64,000 nucleotides of DNA from positions 96,147 to 160,146 of the forward strand of contig NZ_QEOL01000023.1 in assembly GCF_003096715.1 (NCBI RefSeq). Direction: 5' to 3'. Within the stretch, counting starts at the first letter, position 1. Each line of letters starts with the position of its first letter. The translations under genes were made by a program, and so were the position numbers. The notes under the pieces are model-generated. The model was not told the DNA's origin. It made no database searches and saw only the letters and a program-made list of their open reading frames with translations. Below, in pieces: positions 41,307-49,238 of the stretch. The DNA comes from Paraburkholderia silvatlantica (GTDB taxonomy: Bacteria; Pseudomonadota; Gammaproteobacteria; Burkholderiales; Burkholderiaceae).

Positions 41307-42158
41307 TCATGGCGTGCCGCCGCGCGCCGCCCGCATGAACTCGCGCACTTTGGCTTCGTCGACGGGGTTCCACCATACGCCGCCCACTTTCAACGAGCTC
41401 GCGACGATCACCGCATCGACCACAGACAGGATTTCCGCGACGTTGTGTTGCGTGCACCCGCTGCCGACCAGCAGCGGCAGATGCGTCGCCGCGCGGATCT
41501 GCCGCAGGTAGTCGACGCTGGCGGCGTCGCCGGTCCGCTGGCCAGTGGCGATGATCGCGTCGGCGTCGAAGAACTCGACGTCGCGCACGAGTTCTTCCAG
41601 CGCGCGGTCCGCCACGATCGCGTGGGCGCCGTGCTTGACGTGCGCATCGGCAAACACGCGTATGCCGTCCACGCGGAGCTGCGCGCGGTAGCGCAGCGCG
41701 CGCGCCGCTTCGCCTTCAATGAAACCTTCGTTGGCAATGTACGCGTTGGCCCACTGATTGACGCGCACGAACGCGGCGTTGCTCGCCGCGGCAATGGCCA
41801 GCGCCGGTATCGACGCATTCGCGAGCACGTTGATGCCGATCGGCAGCCCGGTCTCGCGGGCGATGCGGTCGGCCGTCACGGCCATGAACGCGGACGTTTC
41901 GTGGCCGATGTCGCCGGGTTTCGAGAACGGCACGTCGCCGTGGTTCTCGACGATCAGCCCGTCGACGCCGCCTTGCGCGTAGGCGCGCGCGTCCGCGAGC
42001 GCGGTTTCGTAGAGCGCATCGCTCGTGCGGCCGTCATAGCGCGGTGCGCCTGGAAACGCGGGGCAATGAATGACGCCGATGACCACGCCGCGCGCCCGCC
42101 CAAAGATTTGTTCGAGGCAATCGGTGCTCCCGCGTCCAACCACGTTCTGTGTATTCAT
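41307..42158 (-). CDS. BtpA/SgcQ-family TIM-barrel protein
   Basis: 283 residues. Conserved features are GVIHCPAFPGAPRYDG, GGVDGLIVENHGDVPF, GINVLANASIPALAIAA and ADAIIATGQRTGD, matching the BtpA/SgcQ family (PF03437). BtpA was linked to photosystem I in cyanobacteria, but SgcQ in enterobacteria sits in an orphan sugar operon. The ATG overlaps the stop of the preceding kinase gene (42155-42158), so it belongs to the catabolic operon. It is probably an aldolase- or synthase-like enzyme on a phosphorylated intermediate; this is inference. Confidence 0.85.
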   Translation of the reverse strand: MNTQNVVGRGSTDCLEQIFGRARGVVIGVIHCPAFPGAPRYDGRTSDALYETALADARAYAQGGVDGLIVENHGDVPFSKPGDIGHETSAFMAVTADRIARETGLPIGINVLANASIPALAIAAASNAAFVRVNQWANAYIANEGFIEGEAARALRYRAQLRVDGIRVFADAHVKHGAHAIVADRALEELVRDVEFFDADAIIATGQRTGDAASVDYLRQIRAATHLPLLVGSGCTQHNVAEILSVVDAVIVASSLKVGGVWWNPVDEAKVREFMRAARGGTP

Positions 42159-43105
42159 TCGGATACCTTGTGATCTGTTCGGAGAAAGGCGGCCAGCTCG
42201 CGCATGCGTGCATGTTCGGGAAAGCTGGCCTGCGTGCCGCGACGGCTTACCACCCAGGCGGCGACCGCCATCGCGTCGGGCAAGGCGTCGCCGATGGTGA
42301 GGCCGTGAGCCAGTGCCGCGACGAGCGTGCCGCAAAGCGCGTCGCCGGCGCCAACCGTGTCGACCGCCGTCACCGCAACGGCAGGCAGATCGACGCTGGC
42401 GCGCTCGCCACCGCACCAGACGACGCCGCCAGCGCCGAGCGTGACGAGAACGTCGGCCGCTCCGGCGTGTCGCAGCGCGTGCGCCGCGCGATGCGGGTCT
42501 TCCTGTCCCGAAAGCGCGGCGGCCTCCACGCGATTGACGACGAGCACATCGACATCAGGCAGCAACGCGCGGCAGTCAAAGTGCACTGGGCCGGGGTTCA
42601 GGAAAGTCTTGCGGCCAGTCTGCCGGGCATGGCGCAGCAGTGCAGCCGTGACGGTTTGCGAGAGATTGCCCTGCAGTGCGACCCAGTCGCCCGCGCGGCT
42701 CGCGGCATCGAGCGCGGCGGCGTCGGGTGCGTAACGGTCGGCGGCTTCGCTGCGGGTCACGATGGTGTTTTCGCCAGCCGCATCGATCGTGACGATCGAG
42801 AGATCGGTTGCACAGTCAAGCTGCACGACGTGTCGCGTGTCCACGCCCTCGCGCTGGAGCATGGCGACGATCCGCTCGCCGTCCGCGTCGCGCCCGAGCG
42901 CGGCAAGCAGCGTGACGGCCGCACCGGCGCGCGCCGCGATTACGGCCTGGTTCGCCCCCTTGCCGCCGAAATCGCAGGCGGTTTCGAGCGCGCGTGACGT
43001 CTCGCCGGGCTGCGGAAGCGCGGCGACGCGCAACGTCATGTCGATCGCAGCGTTGCCGACCACGCAGACCTGCGCGCCGCCGCGCGCCGAGGCGTCGTCA
43101 GTCAT
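42155..43105 (-). CDS. PfkB-family sugar kinase (ribokinase-like)
   Basis: 316 residues. The PfkB-1 motif is GGKGANQAVIAARAG and the PfkB-2 motif is VTAVDTVGAGDALCGTLVAA, with the catalytic Asp in GAGD. N-terminal CVVGNAAIDMTLRV starts the fold. The gene overlaps its upstream (43102-43105) and downstream (42155-42158) neighbours by ATGA, so translation is tightly coupled. It probably phosphorylates the sugar or sugar-acid moiety released by the hydrolases of this operon. Confidence 0.9.
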   Translation of the reverse strand: MTDDASARGGAQVCVVGNAAIDMTLRVAALPQPGETSRALETACDFGGKGANQAVIAARAGAAVTLLAALGRDADGERIVAMLQREGVDTRHVVQLDCATDLSIVTIDAAGENTIVTRSEAADRYAPDAAALDAASRAGDWVALQGNLSQTVTAALLRHARQTGRKTFLNPGPVHFDCRALLPDVDVLVVNRVEAAALSGQEDPHRAAHALRHAGAADVLVTLGAGGVVWCGGERASVDLPAVAVTAVDTVGAGDALCGTLVAALAHGLTIGDALPDAMAVAAWVVSRRGTQASFPEHARMRELAAFLRTDHKVSE

Positions 43106-44229
43106 GAGCGCGTTACCCAGTCGTGGAGAATGGCCCGGTACAGTTCGACTGCGGCGTGAATGCGATCCACGCGGCAGTACTCGTCGGTCTTGTGCGCAAG
43201 TTCGGGCTCGCCGGGGCCGAGCAGGATCGTCGGCGGCCAGCCGGTGGCGGGTTTCAGCACGGCCGCGTCGGTGAAATACCGGGCCGTACGCGGACCAGCC
43301 GGTAGCTCGTCGAACGGGCGCGCGAGTTCGAGCACGTGGGCGATCCAGTTGTCGAACGGCTCCGAGTAGACCGGCGGCAGGTCGACGATCGGGGAGAGTT
43401 CGACCGGCGCGAGGCACTGGTGCAGCCGTTGCGTCACGCAGGCGTGCTCGATACCGGGCACGGTCCGCATGTCGATCGTGAACTCGGTGCGGTCGGGAAC
43501 GGAATTCACGTTGAGCCCGCCGTGTATCGTGCCTACATTGAGCGTGGGCGCTCCCATCACCTCGTGCGCGGAGCCGGCGCTGAAATCCCAGAGCTTCGCG
43601 AGCGCATGGGTGGCGACGCGGATCGCGTTGACACCCTTGTCCGGCATCGCGCCGTGGGCGGTAACGCCATGTGCCATGCCCCTCAGCCACAGCGCGCCCT
43701 TGTGACCGAGCAGGACGCGGTTGGCGGTCGGCTCGCCGACGATCAATGCGCCAAGCGGCTGCAGGAGTTTGGGCTGCGCGGCAAGGAGCGCTTTTGCGCC
43801 GTCACAGCCGGTTTCCTCGCCGCCAGTCAGGATCAGATGCACGCCGCTGCCGCGCCTGAGCGCGTCGGGCGCTGCCGCGCACGCGGCAATGAACGCCGCG
43901 ATGCCCGCCTTCATGTCGGACGTGCCGCGCCCGTATAGGCGCCCGTCGTGGATCTCGCCCGCGAACGGATCGTGTTCCCATGCCGCCGTGCCGAGCGGCA
44001 CGACGTCGAGGTGCCCGGTGAAGCCGAGCGGCGCGCCGCCGCCCGCGCCCGCGAGCGTCGCCACCAGATTGAAGCGGCGCTCGCCAAATGCGTGCAGTGT
44101 CGTGTCGAAGCCGAGTTCATCGAGCACGCCGGCGACGTAGCGTGCGCAGGATTGCTCGTCGCCCGGCGGGTTGACGGTTGCAAACGCAACGAGCTTGCGC
44201 GCGAGCGCAATGGGATCAACGTGGGTCAT
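43102..44229 (-). CDS. M20-family deacylase (ArgE/DapE type)
   Basis: 375 residues. Zinc ligands are visible in order: GHLDVVP, GTSDMKAG and GGEETGCDGAK. The dimerisation domain contains LNVGTIHGGLNVNSVPDRTEF. Such enzymes hydrolyse N-acyl or amide bonds of amino-acid-like compounds. It is within the minus-strand catabolic operon between the GATase1-like gene (27 bp upstream) and the kinase. The substrate may be an N-acylated or amide-linked compound. Confidence 0.88.
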   Translation of the reverse strand: MTHVDPIALARKLVAFATVNPPGDEQSCARYVAGVLDELGFDTTLHAFGERRFNLVATLAGAGGGAPLGFTGHLDVVPLGTAAWEHDPFAGEIHDGRLYGRGTSDMKAGIAAFIAACAAAPDALRRGSGVHLILTGGEETGCDGAKALLAAQPKLLQPLGALIVGEPTANRVLLGHKGALWLRGMAHGVTAHGAMPDKGVNAIRVATHALAKLWDFSAGSAHEVMGAPTLNVGTIHGGLNVNSVPDRTEFTIDMRTVPGIEHACVTQRLHQCLAPVELSPIVDLPPVYSEPFDNWIAHVLELARPFDELPAGPRTARYFTDAAVLKPATGWPPTILLGPGEPELAHKTDEYCRVDRIHAAVELYRAILHDWVTRS

Positions 44230-44256
44230 GAGCGGATCTCGCTTGCCTCGTACGGC

Positions 44257-45021
44257 TCACCGCGCCGCTGTGTCGTGCGTGAGCCAGTCGAGACAGTTGC
44301 GCCACAGGCGGCCATAGCCCTCCCAGGCGGAAAACTCGGGCGGCAGCCAGTGCACGGACATGTCGCTCGTCCATGCAAGTGTGCGTCCCGCGCCGTACTG
44401 GCCCGCGGCGAGCAGCGGATGACCGGTTTCCGGCACAGATGCGATGATCGTCGCATCGGATTTGAGTTCGACTTCGTTGTAGCCGAGCAGATGGGGCCAA
44501 CTGGCGCCGAGCCCGGCGACGACCGGGTGGTGCGCGACAATTTCCGGCGTAAAGCCCTCGGGCACTTCGACGCGGTCGTCCCAAGGCAGGCACCGCACGG
44601 GCAGCACCGCCTCGACTGGCGTATTGCGAAAGCGCGCGCTGCCGTTGATGCCCTGGAAGCTCAGATAGCCGCCGATCATCATCAATCCGCCGCCGGCTTC
44701 GACATAGTCGCGCAGCAGCTTCAGGCGGTTGGGCGTGCGCCGGCTTTGCGCCCAGGTGTCGGGATGCAGCAGCAGCGTGTTCGCACCGATGTCGGACAGA
44801 ATGATCGCATCGTAGGCCTGCAAGCCTTCGAGCGTGGACGGGAACCGGGTCTGCGCGTCGTGGCTCGGCATGTGCGTGAGCGCATAGGCGGAATCCTCGA
44901 ACAGCGCCATGAACTGCTGCGAGCCGGTGTGATAGGTCACCGAAGCGAACAGGTCGAAACCCTTGACGTGGGTGGCCGTGCTGGTCCAGGACTCGCCGGC
45001 GAGCAGAACGGACTTCTTCAT
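44257..45021 (-). CDS. GATase1-like protein (PF07090 type)
   Basis: 254 residues from the ATG at 45021 with AAGGAG upstream. The fold is class I glutamine amidotransferase-like, with LQAYDAIILSDIGANTLLL and the elbow GGLMMIGGYLSFQG. The nucleophile position has Gly-Tyr and no Cys, so glutaminase activity is unlikely. PF07090 members are uncharacterised, ThuA-like proteins. It is between a phosphotriesterase-family gene and the M20 gene; it may bind or isomerise a sugar, but this is inference. Confidence 0.78.
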   Translation of the reverse strand: MKKSVLLAGESWTSTATHVKGFDLFASVTYHTGSQQFMALFEDSAYALTHMPSHDAQTRFPSTLEGLQAYDAIILSDIGANTLLLHPDTWAQSRRTPNRLKLLRDYVEAGGGLMMIGGYLSFQGINGSARFRNTPVEAVLPVRCLPWDDRVEVPEGFTPEIVAHHPVVAGLGASWPHLLGYNEVELKSDATIIASVPETGHPLLAAGQYGAGRTLAWTSDMSVHWLPPEFSAWEGYGRLWRNCLDWLTHDTAAR

Positions 45022-45093
45022 TCGCATCTCCTTGGGGCGCAGGCCCGCAGCGCGGTTGCCGCCGGGCACCTGCGTGTTTGCATCTCGATGGAT

Positions 45094-45114
45094 GGCGCGT
45101 GCCGGGCACGCGCC
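45094..45114 (-). other. Perfect 10-bp inverted repeat after the phosphotriesterase gene
   Basis: GGCGCGTGCC (45094-45103) and GGCACGCGCC (45105-45114) form a perfect palindrome with one central base, three bases beyond the phosphotriesterase stop. No T-run follows. It is a strong intercistronic hairpin that could reduce expression of the downstream genes or stabilise the upstream message. Confidence 0.6.
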
Positions 45115-45117
45115 GCG

Positions 45118-46215
45118 TCAGCCTGTGTGAGCGCGCGAGAACACCCGGACGGGATTCGTCACGAGCAGCGTCTCGATCTGCGCGTCCGTCACGCCGTGGC
45201 GCCGCAAGCGCGGAACGAAGTGCTCGAGGATGTAGCCATAGCCGTGGCCCCCGTAGCGCGTGAGCATCATCTTGAGAAACACGTCCTGGGAAAGCAGCAG
45301 GCGTCCGATGAAGCCGGCGTCGATGAGCGCGCGGATCGCCCGGGCGTTCTCTTCGTCGGAAGGCGACTGCGCGTCCTCGTCCGCGTAGTAGTAGTCCATG
45401 CCGATCATGTCGTACTCGAGCCATGCGCCGCGGCGCGCGAGCGCGTGCTGATATTCGACGTCGGCATGGCTCGGGTTCATGTGGCACAGCACCGTGTGCG
45501 CGAGGTCGGCGCCTTCCTGCTCGACGATGTCGAGCACGCGATGACCGTGCCGCACCCAGCCCGGCAGATGCACCGACAGCGGCACCCGCGTTGCCGCGCT
45601 GGCGCGTGCCGCCGCGCGCAGCGACTTCTCCTCCTCGGGCGTGAATGCGGCCGAAACGCCGATCTCGCCGATCAGTCCCGCAACCACCTCGGGCTTGCGG
45701 TCGGCTCCGCCGACCTCGTAGACCAGCTGCTCCGCCAGTTCGCCGACGGAGCGCTCGCGCACGTAAGCGGGGTGCGAAGGCTCCAGATAGAAGCCAGTCG
45801 ACATCACGATGTTCAGGCCCGTGCGCCGCGCAATGCGCTGCAGCGCGAGCGGGTCGCGGCCAATGCCGAGATTGGTCGGATCGACCACCGTCTGGCCGCC
45901 CAGTTCTCGAAACTTCATCAGTTCCTCGACCGCGAGATCGGCATCGAAGAGCTGGCAGTTGTCGCGGTTCATCAGCGGGTTCATGCGCAACGCGCCGAGA
46001 ATGCCGATGTGCACTTTCTGCTCGCCGACGTGCCGCTGGCTGCAGCAGGCCGGTGCGACCCATTTGCCGGAGGCGTCGATCAGGATGTGCTCGTGCATCA
46101 GGGTGATCCCCATCGCCTCGACGGGAAGCGGCCCGAGCACCGTCATCACATGGCCGCTGTCGACTCCGACGGGCAGGGGCAAGGCGTGGCCGAACGCAGG
46201 TTTCGATCGCGTCAT
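45118..46215 (-). CDS. Phosphotriesterase-family metal hydrolase (PHP type)
   Basis: 365 residues. Metal site: HEH in TLMHEHILID, a Glu in LIGEIGVSAAF where organophosphate hydrolases have a carboxylated Lys, His in PLSVHLPGW and TVLCHMNPSHAD, and Asp in LLLSQDVFLK. The Glu bridge is typical of phosphotriesterase homology proteins and lactonases, not of true pesticide hydrolases. The likely reaction is hydrolysis of a lactone or an amide/phosphoester of a sugar-like compound. It follows the ABC permease gene with an 11-bp gap. Confidence 0.87.
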   Translation of the reverse strand: MTRSKPAFGHALPLPVGVDSGHVMTVLGPLPVEAMGITLMHEHILIDASGKWVAPACCSQRHVGEQKVHIGILGALRMNPLMNRDNCQLFDADLAVEELMKFRELGGQTVVDPTNLGIGRDPLALQRIARRTGLNIVMSTGFYLEPSHPAYVRERSVGELAEQLVYEVGGADRKPEVVAGLIGEIGVSAAFTPEEEKSLRAAARASAATRVPLSVHLPGWVRHGHRVLDIVEQEGADLAHTVLCHMNPSHADVEYQHALARRGAWLEYDMIGMDYYYADEDAQSPSDEENARAIRALIDAGFIGRLLLSQDVFLKMMLTRYGGHGYGYILEHFVPRLRRHGVTDAQIETLLVTNPVRVFSRAHTG

Positions 46216-46225
46216 CGCTCGGCCC

Positions 46226-47230
46226 TCAGCCCTTGCGCCGGCGTTGCGGCGAGAAGATCCGCGTGTTCATCCAGATTGCGAACAGCATGATCGCCCCCTG
46301 GATGATCTGCGTGTAGAACGGCGAGACGTGGATGAGAATCAGCCCGTTGCCGAGCACGGCGATGGTCAGCGCGCCGAGCAGGGTGCCGAGGATCGTGCCG
46401 CGGCCGCCGAACAGGTTGGTGCTGCCGAGGACGACGGCGGCGATCACCGCCAGTTCGAAGCCGACGCCCTGGTTCGACGAGCCGCTGCCAAGGCGCGCCG
46501 TCGTGATGAGGCCCGCGAGCCCCGCGGCGGCGCCGCTCAGTATGTACACCTTGACGATCACGCGCCGCACGTCTACGCCCGCGCGTCGCACCCCTTCCGC
46601 ATTGGTGCCGATCCCGACGATATAGCGTCCGAAGCGCGTATGGCGCAGCACGACCCAGCCGGCCGCCATGACCGCGACGGCGATGACGGCTGGCAGCGGC
46701 AGGCCGAGGAACCACTCGCGGCCGAGATCGACGAACCAGCCGTTGCTGTCCACGGGCACCGAGTAGCCCTGCGTGATAAGGAGCGCCGCGCCGCGCACGA
46801 TCGACAGCGTGCCGAGCGTCACGATGAACGCGGGCATGCCGGCAATGGCGATGAAGTAGCCGTTGACGAGGCCGATCAGGCCGCCAAGCGCGAGGCCGCC
46901 GATCACCACGAGGGTGTCGGGCACGCCCGCATGCAGCGCGACCGCCGCGAGCGCGCCGACGAATGCGAGCGTCGAGCCGACCGAAAGGTCGATGCCGGCC
47001 GTCGTGATGACGAGCGTCATCGTGGTCGCGACGATCAGGAGCGGCGCGCTCTGACGCAACACGTTCAGCAGGTTGCCGGACGTAAGGAACGTGTCGGTGG
47101 CGAAGGCGAACGCGATCACGCAGATGAGGAAGAAGCCCGCGATGCTGGCAACGCCCGCATGACGGCCGAGCCGGTGCGACAGGCGCGGTGCGCCCGGTGC
47201 GGGAGTGGTTTGGGACACGGTGATACCCAT
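46226..47230 (-). CDS. Ribose-type ABC transporter permease
   Basis: 334 residues from the ATG at 47230, two bases after the ATPase stop. It has about 8-10 hydrophobic helices with family landmarks TTAGIDLSVGSTLAFVGAL, GLVNGYFIAIAGMPAFIVTLGT, the EAA-like loop region and LGSTNLFGGRGTILGTLLGA. This is the RbsC/AraH class that imports pentoses, hexoses and related polyols. The larger frame to 47737 is an overlap artefact. Confidence 0.92.
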   Translation of the reverse strand: MGITVSQTTPAPGAPRLSHRLGRHAGVASIAGFFLICVIAFAFATDTFLTSGNLLNVLRQSAPLLIVATTMTLVITTAGIDLSVGSTLAFVGALAAVALHAGVPDTLVVIGGLALGGLIGLVNGYFIAIAGMPAFIVTLGTLSIVRGAALLITQGYSVPVDSNGWFVDLGREWFLGLPLPAVIAVAVMAAGWVVLRHTRFGRYIVGIGTNAEGVRRAGVDVRRVIVKVYILSGAAAGLAGLITTARLGSGSSNQGVGFELAVIAAVVLGSTNLFGGRGTILGTLLGALTIAVLGNGLILIHVSPFYTQIIQGAIMLFAIWMNTRIFSPQRRRKG

Positions 47231-47232
47231 GA

Positions 47233-48027
47233 TCAGTTCCCCGCGAGTGGGCGCGCGGAGCGCGCGTTGAACTTGTGGCCGACGATCAGGTCGACGATTT
47301 CCTGCAGGTTCGTCTCGGCGATCGGCCGGTCCGCGACGGTGCGGCCCTCGTACATGACCGTGATGCGGTCGCATACGAGAAACAGGTCCTGCAGCCGGTG
47401 GCTGATCAGGATCACGCTGACGCCGCGCGCGCTGACCGTGCGCACGAGTTCGAGCACGGCCTCCACTTCGGCCACGGCGAGCGCAGCCGTCGGCTCGTCC
47501 ATGATGAGCACTTTCGGGTCGAACGAGACGGCGCGCGAGATCGCAATGGCCTGGCGCTGACCGCCCGAGAGATTCTCCACGTCGAGCCGCGTGTCGGGAA
47601 TGCGGATGCCGAGGCCGTCGAGCATCTCGCGCGCATCGTGATGCATCTTCGCGTGATCGAGCATGGGGACGCCGCAGATACGGCGCATGGGCTCGCGGCC
47701 GAGAAACAGGTTGCCGGCGACGTCGACGGTGTCGCACAGCGAGAGGTCCTGATAGACCATCTCGATGCGATGGGCGCGCGCGTCGCCCGGATCCTCGAAA
47801 TGGACGGCCGCGCCGTCGATCTCGATCGTTCCGCTGTCGGGAACCACGGCGCCCGAGAGCACCTTCGAGAGCGTGGACTTGCCCGCGCCGTTGTCGCCCA
47901 CCAGGCCCAGCACCTCGCCGGGAGCGACTTCGAGATTGACGCCGCGCAGCGACTGGATCGCTCCGTACTGCTTGGCGATGTCGCGCATGCGTACGCGCAG
48001 CGGCGCCGCCGTGGCTGCACTGTTCAT
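47233..48027 (-). CDS. Sugar ABC transporter ATP-binding protein (single domain)
   Basis: 264 residues. Walker A GDNGAGKSTLSK, signature LSGGQRQAIAI, Walker B VLIMDEPTAAL and switch His ISHR are intact. Only one ATPase domain is present, so it is FrcA-like and shorter than the fused RbsA (about 500 residues). Together with the binding protein and permease it forms a ribose/fructose-class importer of the inner membrane. A CG-rich palindrome lies upstream (48047-48062). Confidence 0.92.
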   Translation of the reverse strand: MNSAATAAPLRVRMRDIAKQYGAIQSLRGVNLEVAPGEVLGLVGDNGAGKSTLSKVLSGAVVPDSGTIEIDGAAVHFEDPGDARAHRIEMVYQDLSLCDTVDVAGNLFLGREPMRRICGVPMLDHAKMHHDAREMLDGLGIRIPDTRLDVENLSGGQRQAIAISRAVSFDPKVLIMDEPTAALAVAEVEAVLELVRTVSARGVSVILISHRLQDLFLVCDRITVMYEGRTVADRPIAETNLQEIVDLIVGHKFNARSARPLAGN

Positions 48028-48046
48028 CTGGATTCCTCCATTTCCG

Positions 48047-48062
48047 CGCCCCGCGCGGGGCG
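48047..48062 (-). other. 16-bp palindrome between binding-protein and ATPase genes
   Basis: CGCCCCGCGCGGGGCG is perfectly self-complementary and lies eight bases after the binding-protein stop. Such intercistronic hairpins downstream of binding-protein genes commonly protect that message and cause higher expression of the binding protein than of the membrane components. Confidence 0.5.
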
Positions 48063-48070
48063 GGCTGCGG

Positions 48071-49024
48071 TTACTTGAACACGCTGCGGTACTTGTCGAC
48101 GTTGGCCTTCGTGACGATCGTCACCGGCACGGAGATGTTCTTCTCCACCGGCTGCTTCGCGATGAGCTTCAACGCCGCGGCCACCGCTGCCTTGCCTTCG
48201 CCTTCGGGGTCCTGCTGCACGACGGCGAGAACATAACCCTGGTCGATGCCCTTGATGGCCTGCGCGCTCAGGTCCCAGCCGACGATTTTCACGCGATTGG
48301 TCACGCCTTGCGCCGACGCTGCTGCAACGAGCCCGATCAGCGCGGGCTCGCCCGTGGCGTAGACGACCGACATGTCCGGGTTGCCGGAGATCAGGTTCTC
48401 GGCAGCCGTCTGCGCCTGGTCCTGTACGTTCTGGCCATCGACCGTCGAGCCGATCTTCGCGCCCGGGGTGGCGGCGAGGCCGGACTTGAAGCCGTCGAGA
48501 CGCACGTTCTGGATGTACGAATTGAGCGCGCCCACCACACCTACCTGTGCCTTGCCGCCCATCGACTTCGCGATGTAGTTGCCGGTATAGGTGCCGATGT
48601 CGACGCCGACCTTGTGGTTGTCGACGCCCACCTGCACGTCGTTGTCGCCATTGACGACGGCGTCGATCGCAACCACCGGTATGCCTGCCTTCTTCGCCTC
48701 GGTGATCGCGGGCTTGATGCCGTTCACGTCGATCGCGGCGACGAGAATCGCGTCCACCTTCTGCTGGATATAGGTTTCGATCGCGTTGTTCTGCGCGTTC
48801 GGGTCGTTGTTCGAATTGAAGATCGCGAGATCGACGCCGGCTGCCTTCGCCGCTTTTTGTGCGCCGTCGTCCATCTGTGTGAAGAACAGGGCTTCCTGAT
48901 TGATCTGGACGAGAGCGATCTTTTTCTTCCCGGCCGCGTGCGCGAGCGTCATGCCCAGCAGCGAGACGGCAGCGGCGAGCGCGACGGCAGGGAGGGTCCG
49001 GCGGAACAGCTTGGCTGCGTTCAT
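48071..49024 (-). CDS. Ribose-type periplasmic sugar-binding protein
   Basis: 317 residues from the ATG at 49024 (GGGGAAGTTG upstream). The signal peptide LFRRTLPAVALAAAVSLLGM ends after AHA. The mature part has KIALVQINQEALFFTQMDDG, VDAILVAAIDVNG, IPVVAIDAVVNGDNDVQVG and ATGEPALIGL, a type-I periplasmic binding fold of the RbsB class. It is the first gene of the catabolic operon after the LacI operator. The ligand is unknown, but is likely a sugar or polyol derivative. Confidence 0.92.
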   Translation of the reverse strand: MNAAKLFRRTLPAVALAAAVSLLGMTLAHAAGKKKIALVQINQEALFFTQMDDGAQKAAKAAGVDLAIFNSNNDPNAQNNAIETYIQQKVDAILVAAIDVNGIKPAITEAKKAGIPVVAIDAVVNGDNDVQVGVDNHKVGVDIGTYTGNYIAKSMGGKAQVGVVGALNSYIQNVRLDGFKSGLAATPGAKIGSTVDGQNVQDQAQTAAENLISGNPDMSVVYATGEPALIGLVAAASAQGVTNRVKIVGWDLSAQAIKGIDQGYVLAVVQQDPEGEGKAAVAAALKLIAKQPVEKNISVPVTIVTKANVDKYRSVFK

Positions 49025-49161
49025 CAACTTCCCCTTCAAGAAAGGACGAAGGCACGGGGCGGCCGCCCACGCGGCTATCCCGGCTTCTGTTGGTGACACT
49101 TCAGGAGACGCAACGGACCGTCGCGCCTGACGCATTGCAAATGCCTGCGAATCCACTCGCT

Positions 49162-49209
49162 TGTAAACCGGTTTACATAAAAGTACCGCCATTGGATGAG
49201 CACTGTCAA
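49162..49209 (-). promoter_or_regulatory. LacI-type operator and promoter of the 49-41 kb operon
   Basis: TGTAAACCGGTTTACA at 49162-49177 is a perfect 16-bp palindrome with the central CG typical of LacI/GalR family operators. On the minus strand a TTGACA -35 (49204-49209) lies about 26 bp upstream, with TACTTT/TTTTAT -10 candidates between, so the operator covers the transcription start. It sits 61 bp beyond the LacI gene stop and 138 bp before the binding-protein start. Confidence 0.75.
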
Positions 49210-49238
49210 CGGCATCAAAATAAATTCGCGATAAGGGT

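Noticed and set aside
43948..46290. 780-codon open frame on the plus strand
   Set aside because: Antisense to the M20, GATase1-like and phosphotriesterase genes, which have clear motifs on the minus strand.
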